A stretch of 64,000 bases of DNA from a virus: the IMG/VR virus record IMGVR_UViG_3300042559_001567, positions 1-64,000 of that record, one strand, 5' to 3'. Both the position numbers and the translations under genes were made by a program. The notes under the pieces are model-generated. The model was not told where the DNA came from, made no database searches, and was given only the letters and a program-made list of their open reading frames with translations. Position 1 is the first letter of the stretch. Each line of letters opens with the position of its first letter. Below, in pieces: positions 14,522 through 23,209 of the stretch.

Positions 14522-16021
14522 ATGAAATTATCTAAGAAAATTTTGTTATCTTTAATTAACGAAAATTTAAGTGAGATGGCAATGGATTTTGATACTGCTG
14601 ATAGACCAAATCCCGATTTACAATCTAAATTGGCTTCAGGAGATACACCCTTAAAAAAAATACCTTTTCCTAAAACAGGAAACGAACCTAACCAAAATTT
14701 CCAAGAACTTTTGGCTTCCGAAAGATATAGACAAATTGTAAATAATGTTAGACAATATACAAACTATCAAGGTACATTAAACGGTACTGAAATGGGTCCA
14801 TTATTAACAATGATGTATACTGCACATAACAACATCATAAGACTTGAAAATACACATAAAGAGGCTTTAGAACAATTAGCAATTGAAATTGTAAAAGAAG
14901 AAATGGGTATTGGTGAGGAGGTTGAGTTTGATGCAAAAATCGTTGGTATGAATCAAATCGATACGAGTGATTTCAATAGAGAACAAGGTCCTGAACAAAA
15001 TCCAGATGAAGTTGATGTTGAAGATGAGGAAGACGATGAGGAAAATAACCAAGAACAACCTCAAGTTAATCCCGAAAATCAAGAAGTTGAAGAAGAATTA
15101 TATATTGATTTAAAACAATTAGATTTAGAGAGAGCGAAATTAACTTTAATTAATAGTATTATCCAAGGAGCGTCAAAAAGAGGTCATTATATGTACCAAC
15201 TTGTTGGTGAGAAACTTAGAGAAATTACAGGTTCTGATGAATTATATAATGACTATGGAGTGATGATGTCGGTTAACGATGCAAACTATTGGCAATTTAG
15301 TCCTGCAATGATTAAAGGGGCTTCTGATAGTGTTGCTGGTAAAGTTAAAATGGAATTTCCTGGTGATGATGAGACAGGTGAAACCGGTGATGAGGGAGAA
15401 GAAGGTGGTGAAGAACAAGAAGAACAAAAAGTTAAAGTGATTGCGAGAGGAATTAATTTTCCAGTTTTAATACATGAATTAATAAAAGGTGTTTTTGAAA
15501 TATTAGGTAGTCACGGACAACCGGGAGAATACACAAATCCACAAGATAGGGCAATGTATCAACAAGCTCAAAAGTTAGAAAGTACATTAGAAAAAGAAAT
15601 GTGGACATTACTTTTGGGACCTGCAATTTGGGATAGAATTAGAGGACAGTTTCCAGACGAGGTAATTTTGGAAAATGGTAAGCAATTACAGAATTACATG
15701 TTAATGCACATCTTCCAACTACCAGCTAAACAGTTCTTAGTTTTAATGAAAGAAGTTGTTAGTAATAGTGAAAACGGAAAACGTTTAATGACAGATTTAA
15801 TGGCGTCAATTCAACAAATGTTTAACCAACAAGATTATGAAGAATCTTTAAATCAATTTAACGACGAATTGGAAACAATGTCAGACGAGACTGAACCGGA
15901 CGATTTAAAAGATTTTATATTAGGTATACCAGGTATTTCGTTATCAAATGACGATGACGATGACGATGATGACGATTTTGACATTTATAAAGAATTGGGG
16001 TTAGACAGACCTAAAGATTAA
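14522..16021 (+). CDS. Large acidic late protein upstream of terminase
   Basis: 499 residues with an N-terminal helix, a helical core containing two acidic insertions (about 155-195 and 280-300), and a C terminus with nine consecutive Asp before FDIYKELGLDRP. It precedes the terminase large subunit, where T4-like phages carry neck or small terminase genes, but it is much larger than gp16 and I see no small-terminase signature. Probably structural. Confidence 0.5.
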   Translation: MKLSKKILLSLINENLSEMAMDFDTADRPNPDLQSKLASGDTPLKKIPFPKTGNEPNQNFQELLASERYRQIVNNVRQYTNYQGTLNGTEMGPLLTMMYTAHNNIIRLENTHKEALEQLAIEIVKEEMGIGEEVEFDAKIVGMNQIDTSDFNREQGPEQNPDEVDVEDEEDDEENNQEQPQVNPENQEVEEELYIDLKQLDLERAKLTLINSIIQGASKRGHYMYQLVGEKLREITGSDELYNDYGVMMSVNDANYWQFSPAMIKGASDSVAGKVKMEFPGDDETGETGDEGEEGGEEQEEQKVKVIARGINFPVLIHELIKGVFEILGSHGQPGEYTNPQDRAMYQQAQKLESTLEKEMWTLLLGPAIWDRIRGQFPDEVILENGKQLQNYMLMHIFQLPAKQFLVLMKEVVSNSENGKRLMTDLMASIQQMFNQQDYEESLNQFNDELETMSDETEPDDLKDFILGIPGISLSNDDDDDDDDDFDIYKELGLDRPKD

Positions 16022-16024
16022 TAG

Positions 16025-16050
16025 AAAGGGAGTTTAACTCCCTTTTTTTG
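16025..16050 (+). terminator. Terminator before the terminase gene
   Basis: Stem AAAGGGAG / CTCCCTTT, loop TTTAA, then a T-run. Confidence 0.85.
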
Positions 16051-16058
16051 TATTTATA
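16051..16058 (+). promoter_or_regulatory. Late-promoter-like element TATTTATA, leaderless geometry
   Basis: Follows the terminator T-run at once and ends only 3 nt before the terminase ATG (16062). Confidence 0.6.
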
Positions 16059-16061
16059 TAT

Positions 16062-17837
16062 ATGAATTCCAAAATAGAACAACTAAAGGAGTATGCGAAA
16101 ATTATAAAGGATGCACCATATGCGTTAAAAACATATTTGCAAACCTATGACAATACTCAAAAAAAATATGTTCCATTAGAGTTGTTTCCTGACCAAATTC
16201 AATTAATTCAGGATTATGAAAATTATAATGAAAACATAACTAGAAAATATAGACAGGCTGGTGTTACTACGGTAACTGCCGCTTGGATTTCTAAGAAATT
16301 ACAAACCGCAAAGGAAAATGAACCAGAAAGGGTTCTTCTTATTGCAAACAAACGTGACACTGCGGTGGAAATGGCCAATAAAGTTAGAAATTTTATTGAG
16401 CAATGGCCTGAATGGATTAATGTTGGGTTCTCACCCGATAAGAACTCAGAAAGTAGATTTAGATTAAACAATGGGTGTGAGGTTAAGGCGGTAGCAACAT
16501 CTGCAGATGCCTTACGTGGTTATACACCAACTATACTTGTATTTGATGAGGCGGCTTATATTGAAGCGGGTGAGGATTTTTGGGCGGCATCTATGGCGTC
16601 CCTATCAACGGGTGGTAAGATTATTCTTATCTCAACCCCAAATGGTTATGACCCTATCTATTACGGTGTTTATGACCAAGCATTACGTGGAATCAATGAT
16701 TTCCATATAACAGATTTAAGGTGGTTTAAAGACCCTCGTTATACCAAAGATTTACATTGGGTTAAGTGTCAAGACATTTGTCATTACATGTTGAATAGAG
16801 AACAATATAATGATGATGAAGTTGTAATGAAGGATTTTAATCCAGAGAATTATAATGAATATATTGAACAAGGATATAAACCGTTCTCTTCTTGGTTTGA
16901 ATCAATGTCTAAGAAATTTAAATATGATAGACGTAAGATTGCTCAGGAATTGGAATGCGATTTCTTAGGTTCGGGTGATGGTGTTATTCCGGGTGATATT
17001 CAAGAGAACATTGCTAAGAATATGATACGTGTACCTAAAGAAAAATATATGCAGGGTACATTTTGGCATTGGAAGGAACCTGTTCAGGGACATCGTTACA
17101 TTATGGGTGTAGATGTTAGTAGAGGTGATAGTGAAGACTTCTCCTCAATTAATATTATCGACTTTGATGAAAGGGAACAGGTTGCAGAATACATTGGAAA
17201 AATACCTCCTGATGATTTGGCTGCAGTTGCATATAAATGGGGTGTTTTGTATGAGGCATATATTGTTATTGATATTACAGGGGGTATGGGTGTTGCAACG
17301 TCTAGGAAGTTACAAGAGATGCAATATAAAAATCTATACATCGATGGGATAAACACTCAAAATATATGGGAGTGGAATAAAAAGGCCATGGATAAAATCC
17401 CCGGTATAAATTTTAACAATAAAAGAACTCAAATAGTTGCTGCTTTCGAGGAACAATTAAGAAAGGGGTTTTTAGTTAGGTCAAGTAGGTTATTAAATGA
17501 ACTTAATACGTTTGTTTATATAAATGGTAGACCCGACCACATGAAAGGTGCTCACGATGATGCAATTATGAGTATGTCAATGGCGTTATATGCTGCCGAT
17601 ATGTGTTTCAATCAATTACAAAAGAACGAAAACGCAAATAAAGCAATGTTGGAGTCTTGGACGATGTCAGAAAGATCGTATGAACCCAATAAATCGTTTT
17701 ATTCTTACGGTACTGCATTTGACCAAATTGGTTCTATGGGGATTGATAATCAAAATTTATATCACCCAAATAATAATATGAATGTATCAAAGGACGCATA
17801 TAGAGAACATATGTGGTTATTTGGTAAATCAAAATAA
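16062..17837 (+). CDS. Terminase large subunit (T4 gp17-like)
   Basis: A 591-residue DNA-packaging motor. The ATPase has a deviant Walker A, RKYRQAGVTT (61-70), lacking the Lys before TT, with basic residues at the loop start instead. Walker B is LVFDEA (159-164) and the coupling motif ISTPNG (190-195). The RNase-H-like nuclease shows D351 in MGVDVSRGD, a VIDITGG strand, and D492/D499/D500 in the C-terminal DHMKGAHDD. Length and order match gp17. It is followed directly by portal. Confidence 0.93.
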   Translation: MNSKIEQLKEYAKIIKDAPYALKTYLQTYDNTQKKYVPLELFPDQIQLIQDYENYNENITRKYRQAGVTTVTAAWISKKLQTAKENEPERVLLIANKRDTAVEMANKVRNFIEQWPEWINVGFSPDKNSESRFRLNNGCEVKAVATSADALRGYTPTILVFDEAAYIEAGEDFWAASMASLSTGGKIILISTPNGYDPIYYGVYDQALRGINDFHITDLRWFKDPRYTKDLHWVKCQDICHYMLNREQYNDDEVVMKDFNPENYNEYIEQGYKPFSSWFESMSKKFKYDRRKIAQELECDFLGSGDGVIPGDIQENIAKNMIRVPKEKYMQGTFWHWKEPVQGHRYIMGVDVSRGDSEDFSSINIIDFDEREQVAEYIGKIPPDDLAAVAYKWGVLYEAYIVIDITGGMGVATSRKLQEMQYKNLYIDGINTQNIWEWNKKAMDKIPGINFNNKRTQIVAAFEEQLRKGFLVRSSRLLNELNTFVYINGRPDHMKGAHDDAIMSMSMALYAADMCFNQLQKNENANKAMLESWTMSERSYEPNKSFYSYGTAFDQIGSMGIDNQNLYHPNNNMNVSKDAYREHMWLFGKSK

Positions 17838-17879
17838 GATTCCATTTATCAATAATTTAGTTTATATTGTAAAGAAAAG

Positions 17880-17887
17880 TATTTATA
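17880..17887 (+). promoter_or_regulatory. Late-promoter-like element TATTTATA, leaderless geometry
   Basis: Ends 3 nt before the portal ATG (17891). Confidence 0.55.
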
Positions 17888-17890
17888 TAC

Positions 17891-19726
17891 ATGGCAGAAC
17901 AGAATCTTACCGTCTTTCAGAGATTAACAAAGGTGTTTGGTTACCCAAATCAAGCAAAACAAAAAAATGTTGCACCACCTTCGTTTAATTTCAACAAAGA
18001 TGAAATATTAAAAACGGATAGTAGAGAAGAATATGAAAAGGCAATGTTACAAGCTCAACAGAGTCAATACATTGCAGATAAGTGGACTAAATTAGACCAA
18101 TCACTTTACAATCAATCTGTTTATTACGAACCAAATAGGTTATCAGCATATTACGATTATGAATCTATGGAGTTTACTCCCGAAATATCTGCGGCGTTAG
18201 ACATTTATGCTGAAGAATCAACAACAATGTCTGAGAAAGGACAAATATTAACAATATTTTCAGATTCAGATAGAGTTAAAAATATATTAGATGATTTATT
18301 TAATAACAAATTAGATGTTAACACTAACTTACAAATGTGGACAAGAGGTCTTTGTAAGTATGGTGACGATTTTGTTTATTTAAAAATAGACCCTGAGAAG
18401 GGAGTTGTTGGTTGTCAACAGTTACCAAATATTGAAATTGAAAGAATTGAGGGTGCGGCATCTAAAACACCGAACTCATATACTGATATTAAAGTTCCAA
18501 CAAGAGAGTTAAGATTTACTTGGAAGAATAAAGATTTAGAATTTCAAGCATGGGAGATTGCACACTTTAGATTATTAGGTGATGATAGAAAACTTCCTTA
18601 TGGAACTTCTATGTTAGACAAGATTAGAAGAATTTGGAAACAATTACTTCTTGCGGAAGATGCAATGTTAATTTACAGAACATCAAGAGCACCTGAAAGA
18701 CGTGTATTCAAAGTATTCGTTGGTAACATGGATGATAAGGATATTGAACCTTATGTACAACGTGTTGCTAATAAATTTAAAAGAGACCAAGTTTCAGATC
18801 CACGTAATGGTAATGTAGATATGAGATATAATCAAATGGCGGTAGACCAAGATTATTTCATTCCTGTTCGTGATCCAGCACAAAGCAATCCAATTGAAAC
18901 ATTGCCGGGGGCTCAAAATTTAGGTGAAATTGCAGATATCGAATATATTCAAAAGAAGTTATTAGCGGCGTTACGTATTCCAAAGGCATTCTTAGGATTT
19001 GAAGAAGTTGTTGGTGAAGGTAAGAGTTTAGCATTAATGGATATTCGTTTTGCGAGAACGATTAATAGAATTCAAAAATCTATTATTCAAGAATTAAATA
19101 AAATTGCATTAGTACATTTATATCTTTTAGGTTTAGAAGATGAGTTAGATAATTTTTCTTTATCGTTAACTAATCCTTCAGCACAATCTGATTTATTAAA
19201 AATAGAACAGTGGAAAGAAAAGATTACACTTTATAAAGACGCAACATCTGACCAATCACAAGTCGGTATTTTACCAGTATCTCACACGTGGGCTAAAAAG
19301 AATATTCTTGGTATGAGTGACTCAGAGGTTATTTTAGATTTACAACAACAAAGACTTGAAAGAGCAATGGGATTTGAATTGACAAATACACAAAACATAA
19401 TTAAACGTTCTGGCGTATTTGACGACGTGGATTCTAAGTATGGTATTTCTGAAGAAGAAAGACAAAAATTAGAAGCTGCAGGTGCAATGGGTGGTGATAC
19501 TGCTGGTGCAGGAGCAATGGATATGGGTGGAGCACCCGCAACCCCTCCATCGGGAGGTGAGGGAGAAGCTCCATTGAGTGAATCTTTTACTAAATCTAAA
19601 AAATCAAAGATATTAAGTATGTTGGGAGAAGAAAAAGAAGGAAAAAATGTTTTATTTGATATGGAAAGAGCTCAACAGAATATTTATGAAATAGAAAATA
19701 AATTGAACGATATTATAAACGATTAA
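17891..19726 (+). CDS. Portal protein (T4 gp20-like)
   Basis: 611 residues. T4-type portal features: LDIYAEESTT early, a stem/clip region with ILDDLFNNKLDVNTNLQMW, FRLLGDDRKLPYGTS, and the wing/crown part with PGAQNLGEIADIEYIQKKLL and the ALRIPKAFLGF motif. It forms the dodecameric vertex through which DNA is packaged. The C terminus adds a Gly/Ala/Met linker and a charged helix. It lies between terminase and head-assembly genes; the frame opens at ATG 17891 though a longer shifted ORF overlaps. Confidence 0.92.
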   Translation: MAEQNLTVFQRLTKVFGYPNQAKQKNVAPPSFNFNKDEILKTDSREEYEKAMLQAQQSQYIADKWTKLDQSLYNQSVYYEPNRLSAYYDYESMEFTPEISAALDIYAEESTTMSEKGQILTIFSDSDRVKNILDDLFNNKLDVNTNLQMWTRGLCKYGDDFVYLKIDPEKGVVGCQQLPNIEIERIEGAASKTPNSYTDIKVPTRELRFTWKNKDLEFQAWEIAHFRLLGDDRKLPYGTSMLDKIRRIWKQLLLAEDAMLIYRTSRAPERRVFKVFVGNMDDKDIEPYVQRVANKFKRDQVSDPRNGNVDMRYNQMAVDQDYFIPVRDPAQSNPIETLPGAQNLGEIADIEYIQKKLLAALRIPKAFLGFEEVVGEGKSLALMDIRFARTINRIQKSIIQELNKIALVHLYLLGLEDELDNFSLSLTNPSAQSDLLKIEQWKEKITLYKDATSDQSQVGILPVSHTWAKKNILGMSDSEVILDLQQQRLERAMGFELTNTQNIIKRSGVFDDVDSKYGISEEERQKLEAAGAMGGDTAGAGAMDMGGAPATPPSGGEGEAPLSESFTKSKKSKILSMLGEEKEGKNVLFDMERAQQNIYEIENKLNDIIND

Positions 19727-19728
19727 AA

Positions 19729-20475
19729 ATGAACAAATTCGGGGTTATAAAAACCAAAATGTTGACGAAATTAACTGAATCTTACGCTAAAGAGAATAAG
19801 AAAGAAGTTAAAGATTTATTAAACACAATCAAAGAAAACAAAGACTTTAAAGAAATGTATTTGTTTTATGAAGAAATTGAAAACAAATACATTGAAGATA
19901 AAGAAACTGCGAAGTTATATGTTGAAGGATTAAATACATATTTTGGTCAACCAATAGGTAATTGGAGTAGTTTAAATATGTTTTGTGAATCTTTAAATAC
20001 TAAGTTGGGTGAGATTGAAATCGAAACCAAAGAATTATACGAATCTTTAGATATGTTATCAGAAAAAGATTCATTATCAAATATTGAAAAGAAAGTTATT
20101 GCAAAAAAGAAATTAGTAGAACATTTAACAACTAAAAAGGAAATCAAAGAATCTAAAGATTCAACTATTGTTCCTAACGAAACATTACTACAAGCGGTAT
20201 TAGCAAACAATTTTAACGTATTATATTCTAACACATTATCAGAATCACAAAAAGAAGAATTAAAAAATATCTTATCAATTTCTTATGATGATTTAGTAAC
20301 TAAAAGTAATGAATTACAAGAATCAATTATTAATCAGGTATCTACACTTTTAAGTGAATCAAACGACTCTGATTTAACCACTAAACTAAATAAAGTAAAA
20401 GATGAAGTTAGTCAAATGACAACATCTAAGTACAACTACTACAGATTAACAGAATTAAAAAATGGTCTTAACTAA
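19729..20475 (+). CDS. Helical head-region protein
   Basis: 248 residues, Lys/Glu/Asn-rich and almost entirely helical by composition, no motif recognised. It starts 2 nt after the portal stop, in the place where T4 has small prohead core genes (gp67/68), so a scaffold/core role is plausible. Its stop codon lies inside a bidirectional terminator shared with the convergent bS21 gene. Confidence 0.55.
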   Translation: MNKFGVIKTKMLTKLTESYAKENKKEVKDLLNTIKENKDFKEMYLFYEEIENKYIEDKETAKLYVEGLNTYFGQPIGNWSSLNMFCESLNTKLGEIEIETKELYESLDMLSEKDSLSNIEKKVIAKKKLVEHLTTKKEIKESKDSTIVPNETLLQAVLANNFNVLYSNTLSESQKEELKNILSISYDDLVTKSNELQESIINQVSTLLSESNDSDLTTKLNKVKDEVSQMTTSKYNYYRLTELKNGLN

Positions 20476-20488
20476 GACCATTTTTTAT
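20457..20488. terminator. Bidirectional terminator embedding both stop codons
   Basis: A perfect 14-bp inverted repeat (20457-20470 and 20473-20486; AATGGTCTTA at the core) with A-runs and T-runs on both sides. The plus-strand stop TAA (20473-20475) and the minus-strand stop (20468-20470) are both inside it. Confidence 0.85.
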
Positions 20489-20659
20489 TTGTTGAACATA
20501 CACAGCTTTTAAAACTTCTTTTCTTCTAGTAACTGAAGGTTTTTCAAATTGTTGTCTTTCCCTCAATTTTTGAATTTGCTTAGTTTTTTGAACCTTTTGT
20601 TTATAGGTTCTAAGTGCACTTTCAATACTTTTTTCTTTTGTTAAATCGATAATAATCAT
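20468..20659 (-). CDS. rpsU: Ribosomal protein bS21 homologue
   Basis: 63 residues matching bS21: IESALRTYKQKVQKT, then LRERQQFEKPSVTRR with the conserved F-x-KPS-x-RR block, then KAVYVQQIKN. Length and the short C terminus match bS21 of Bacteroidota rather than the longer gammaproteobacterial form. In host ribosomes bS21 sits next to the anti-Shine-Dalgarno of 16S rRNA and affects start selection; phage copies could replace it and favour phage mRNAs. It is on the opposite strand within the head module and has its own TATATTTG element. Confidence 0.9.
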   Translation of the reverse strand: MIIIDLTKEKSIESALRTYKQKVQKTKQIQKLRERQQFEKPSVTRRKEVLKAVYVQQIKNGLS

Positions 20660-20677
20660 AATATAATAAGTATACTA

Positions 20678-20685
20678 CAAATATA
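20678..20685 (-). promoter_or_regulatory. Host-like -7 element TATATTTG for bS21
   Basis: Exact TAnnTTTG on the minus strand, 18 nt upstream of the bS21 ATG. No convincing TTTG box further upstream. Confidence 0.45.
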
Positions 20686-20766
20686 TAAAATTATTTTTGG
20701 TTTTGTAAGTTTTTTTTCTTATTTTTTAGATAACACCATAAAATAATATATAATAATGAGAAATTA

Positions 20767-21192
20767 ATGAAAACAGGTAAGTATATCCCATTAGGGACTT
20801 ACAACAATGTAAAAATCGGTTATGGTACCGTAGATTTTAAAAATCTTAAAACCGTTTATTTGAAATTGAATGCATGGGTACAACCAGAAAATGATACTGA
20901 AGATTATAATCAAACCATTTCAAAGACAAGAAGAAAAATAAAAGAATCAATATACAATCTTAAAGATTCAAATTTTAAAGACCAATGTATTGTTGATTTA
21001 GATATAAGAACAAAAGGTATTAAGTTAGAAAAAAGGTCATTCATGAACCTCGAAATAACTTTATATGTTGAGAAACAATTTGATGTTAAATCAAAAGAAA
21101 TTAAAAATACAATTAAAAATTTATTGGTAGATGTTGTTAATGACGGTTTAATTGATAAAAAACTGTTCAATTTTCACAAAAGCAAGAAATAA
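20767..21192 (+). CDS. Unknown 141-residue protein in the head module
   Basis: A basic Lys-rich protein of mixed alpha/beta look (VDLDIRTKGIKLEKRSFMNLEITLYVEK in the middle). No recognised domain. It lies between portal and protease genes; A-rich leader. Could be a decoration or core protein. Confidence 0.5.
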   Translation: MKTGKYIPLGTYNNVKIGYGTVDFKNLKTVYLKLNAWVQPENDTEDYNQTISKTRRKIKESIYNLKDSNFKDQCIVDLDIRTKGIKLEKRSFMNLEITLYVEKQFDVKSKEIKNTIKNLLVDVVNDGLIDKKLFNFHKSKK

Positions 21193-21206
21193 CTTGGTTC
21201 TTGATG

Positions 21207-21214
21207 TATTTATA
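21207..21214 (+). promoter_or_regulatory. Late-promoter-like element TATTTATA
   Basis: 16 nt before the prohead protease ATG (21231). Confidence 0.5.
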
Positions 21215-21230
21215 GTAATAAAATCTATAA

Positions 21231-21914
21231 ATGAAGATATTAGGACCAAAAGAGACGGGGCACGGAATTTTAATAGAGTACGATGCTGGTCACGTTTCAC
21301 CAGAGGATAACAAACAAATTATTAAAGAGGCGAAGGATATGGACTTTTCACAAGACCTTATCCTTTATGCCGTTTTGCAAAAATACGACACTGCAAATAA
21401 GAATGGAAGGATTTATCCTGAGATGTTACTTAAGAGAGAAAACGAGAAATATCAATCACTTATCAAAAAGGGTGGAGCACTTAATGAATTAAACCATCCC
21501 TCATCTTCACTTATCGACTTAGATAGAGTATCCCATTCAATTCTTGAAACATGGTGGGACGGTAAAATCCTAATGGGTAAAATTAAATTATTCACTTCTC
21601 CAGGTTGGAGAAAGATGGGTATTGTATCTACTAGAGGAGACCAAGCTGCAATGTTAATTATGAACGGAGCAACTTTAGGTATATCTTCTCGTGGTGTTGG
21701 TTCACTTAAAAATGTAAAAGGACAAAATATTGTTCAGGAGGACTTCGAGTTAGTGTGTTTTGATTTAGTATCATCACCATCAACTCCAGGTGCGTATGTT
21801 TTTGCGGACCAATCTGAAAGAGACCAATATCAAGAGTCTGAAGAGAAAAAACCCCAAGTTGAGGATAGAATGAAAAAATTAATGGGAAATTTAGATACTT
21901 TTTTATCTAAATAA
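21231..21914 (+). CDS. Prohead protease (T4 gp21-like)
   Basis: A 227-residue serine protease of the herpesvirus-assemblin-like fold. Visible: NGRIYP (58-63), the catalytic His in NELNHP (H89), the catalytic Ser in GISSRGVG (150-157), and the DFELVCFDLVSSPSTPGAYV region (171-190). It cleaves scaffold and capsid N termini during head maturation. It is encoded just before scaffold and major capsid genes, as in T4. Confidence 0.9.
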   Translation: MKILGPKETGHGILIEYDAGHVSPEDNKQIIKEAKDMDFSQDLILYAVLQKYDTANKNGRIYPEMLLKRENEKYQSLIKKGGALNELNHPSSSLIDLDRVSHSILETWWDGKILMGKIKLFTSPGWRKMGIVSTRGDQAAMLIMNGATLGISSRGVGSLKNVKGQNIVQEDFELVCFDLVSSPSTPGAYVFADQSERDQYQESEEKKPQVEDRMKKLMGNLDTFLSK

Positions 21915-21968
21915 TAAATTTTATAGGGGTAGTTATATCGAAAAAGAGAATTTTTCATAAAAACGTAC

Positions 21969-21976
21969 TATTTATA
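21969..21976 (+). promoter_or_regulatory. Late-promoter-like element TATTTATA
   Basis: 23 nt before the scaffold ATG (22000); likely also drives the capsid gene. Confidence 0.55.
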
Positions 21977-21999
21977 AGATAATAAAACAAAATTTCACA

Positions 22000-23175
22000 A
22001 TGACTGAAAAATCAATTTTAGAACAAGCGTTACTTCAAGTACAAACACTTGAAGAAGCCGTAAAGCAAAATGCAAAGGGTATACTTGCTTCAACTATGAA
22101 ACAAGAACTGAATGACTTGCTTAAAGAATCATTGGAAGAAGAGGAAGAAACTGAAAACCCTATGATTGCCGCTGAGCAACCTGAGGACGAAGTTAATCCT
22201 GACGAAGAGGCAGATGATATGTCAGACGATGAAGCAACAGCAGATGATGCTGAAGCTGATGATGCTGAAAATGACGCAACAGACCTCGATAACGAAGATC
22301 CTATGAAAGGTATCGACTCATTAGACTCAGAAATGGGTGATGATGAATTACCTACAGATTCAGAATCAGAAGACGAAGAAGCATCTATGGATGATTTTTC
22401 TGCAGATGATGAAGATGTAATGGACATGACAGGTGCTTCAGATGATGAAGTACTAAAAGTTTTTAAGGCTATGAAACCAGAAGATGGTATTGTAGTTAAA
22501 AAAGACGGTAACAATGTCGAAATGTCTACAGGTGATGACGACTATATTATCAAACTTGATGGTGATGATGAATCAGAAATGGAAGCTCCAGCAATGGAAC
22601 CTGAAATGGACGAAGAAATTATGTACGAAATTGAGTTAGATGAAGAAGACGAAGATTCTGAAGAAATTGAGGTTTCTGAAGAGGAAGAAGAATCTAAAGA
22701 AGGAGAGTTTGGCGAAGCTGCAAGAACATATGGAGCTGACGTTAGAGCACCTCAGGGTAAAAAATACAAAGCTGGTCGTCACGAAATGAATGAAGAAGTT
22801 GAAAACTTAAAAAAGCAAAATTCTGAGTATAAGAAGGCGTTAATCCTTTTTAAAGAAAAACTTAATGAAGTTGCTGTTTTCAATGCGAACTTAGCTTATG
22901 CCACTCGTTTATTCACAGAACATTCTACAACAAAACAGGAGAAATTGAATATATTAAAGAGATTTGATTCAGTTTCTACTATGAATGAGGCTAAAAATCT
23001 ATTCAATACAATAAAAACTGAATTAGGTACAAAAATAACAGTTACCGAATCAGTAGTTGAAAAAATCTCAAACACTCCATCAACATCAACATCTCAAGAA
23101 GTATTATCAGAAGCTAAAGCATATGAGAATCCACAATTCAAGAGAATGAAGGATTTGATGAGTAAAATAAAATAA
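22000..23175 (+). CDS. Prohead core scaffold (T4 gp22-like)
   Basis: 391 residues. A short N-terminal helix, then about 200 residues of extremely acidic Asp/Glu/Ala/Ser/Met sequence, then a Lys/Glu helical C-terminal domain (about 265-391). It is assigned by position between protease and capsid genes and by composition: core scaffolds are acidic, helical and removed by the protease. A direct sequence match to gp22 is not evident. Confidence 0.75.
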   Translation: MTEKSILEQALLQVQTLEEAVKQNAKGILASTMKQELNDLLKESLEEEEETENPMIAAEQPEDEVNPDEEADDMSDDEATADDAEADDAENDATDLDNEDPMKGIDSLDSEMGDDELPTDSESEDEEASMDDFSADDEDVMDMTGASDDEVLKVFKAMKPEDGIVVKKDGNNVEMSTGDDDYIIKLDGDDESEMEAPAMEPEMDEEIMYEIELDEEDEDSEEIEVSEEEEESKEGEFGEAARTYGADVRAPQGKKYKAGRHEMNEEVENLKKQNSEYKKALILFKEKLNEVAVFNANLAYATRLFTEHSTTKQEKLNILKRFDSVSTMNEAKNLFNTIKTELGTKITVTESVVEKISNTPSTSTSQEVLSEAKAYENPQFKRMKDLMSKIK

Positions 23176-23209
23176 TAAATAAAAAAACCAAAAAACAAAT
23201 ATTCAAAAA

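Noticed and set aside
22035-22514. Ser-rich minus-strand frame under the scaffold gene
   Set aside because: Antisense of GAT/GAA/TCA codons in the acidic scaffold; no independent evidence.
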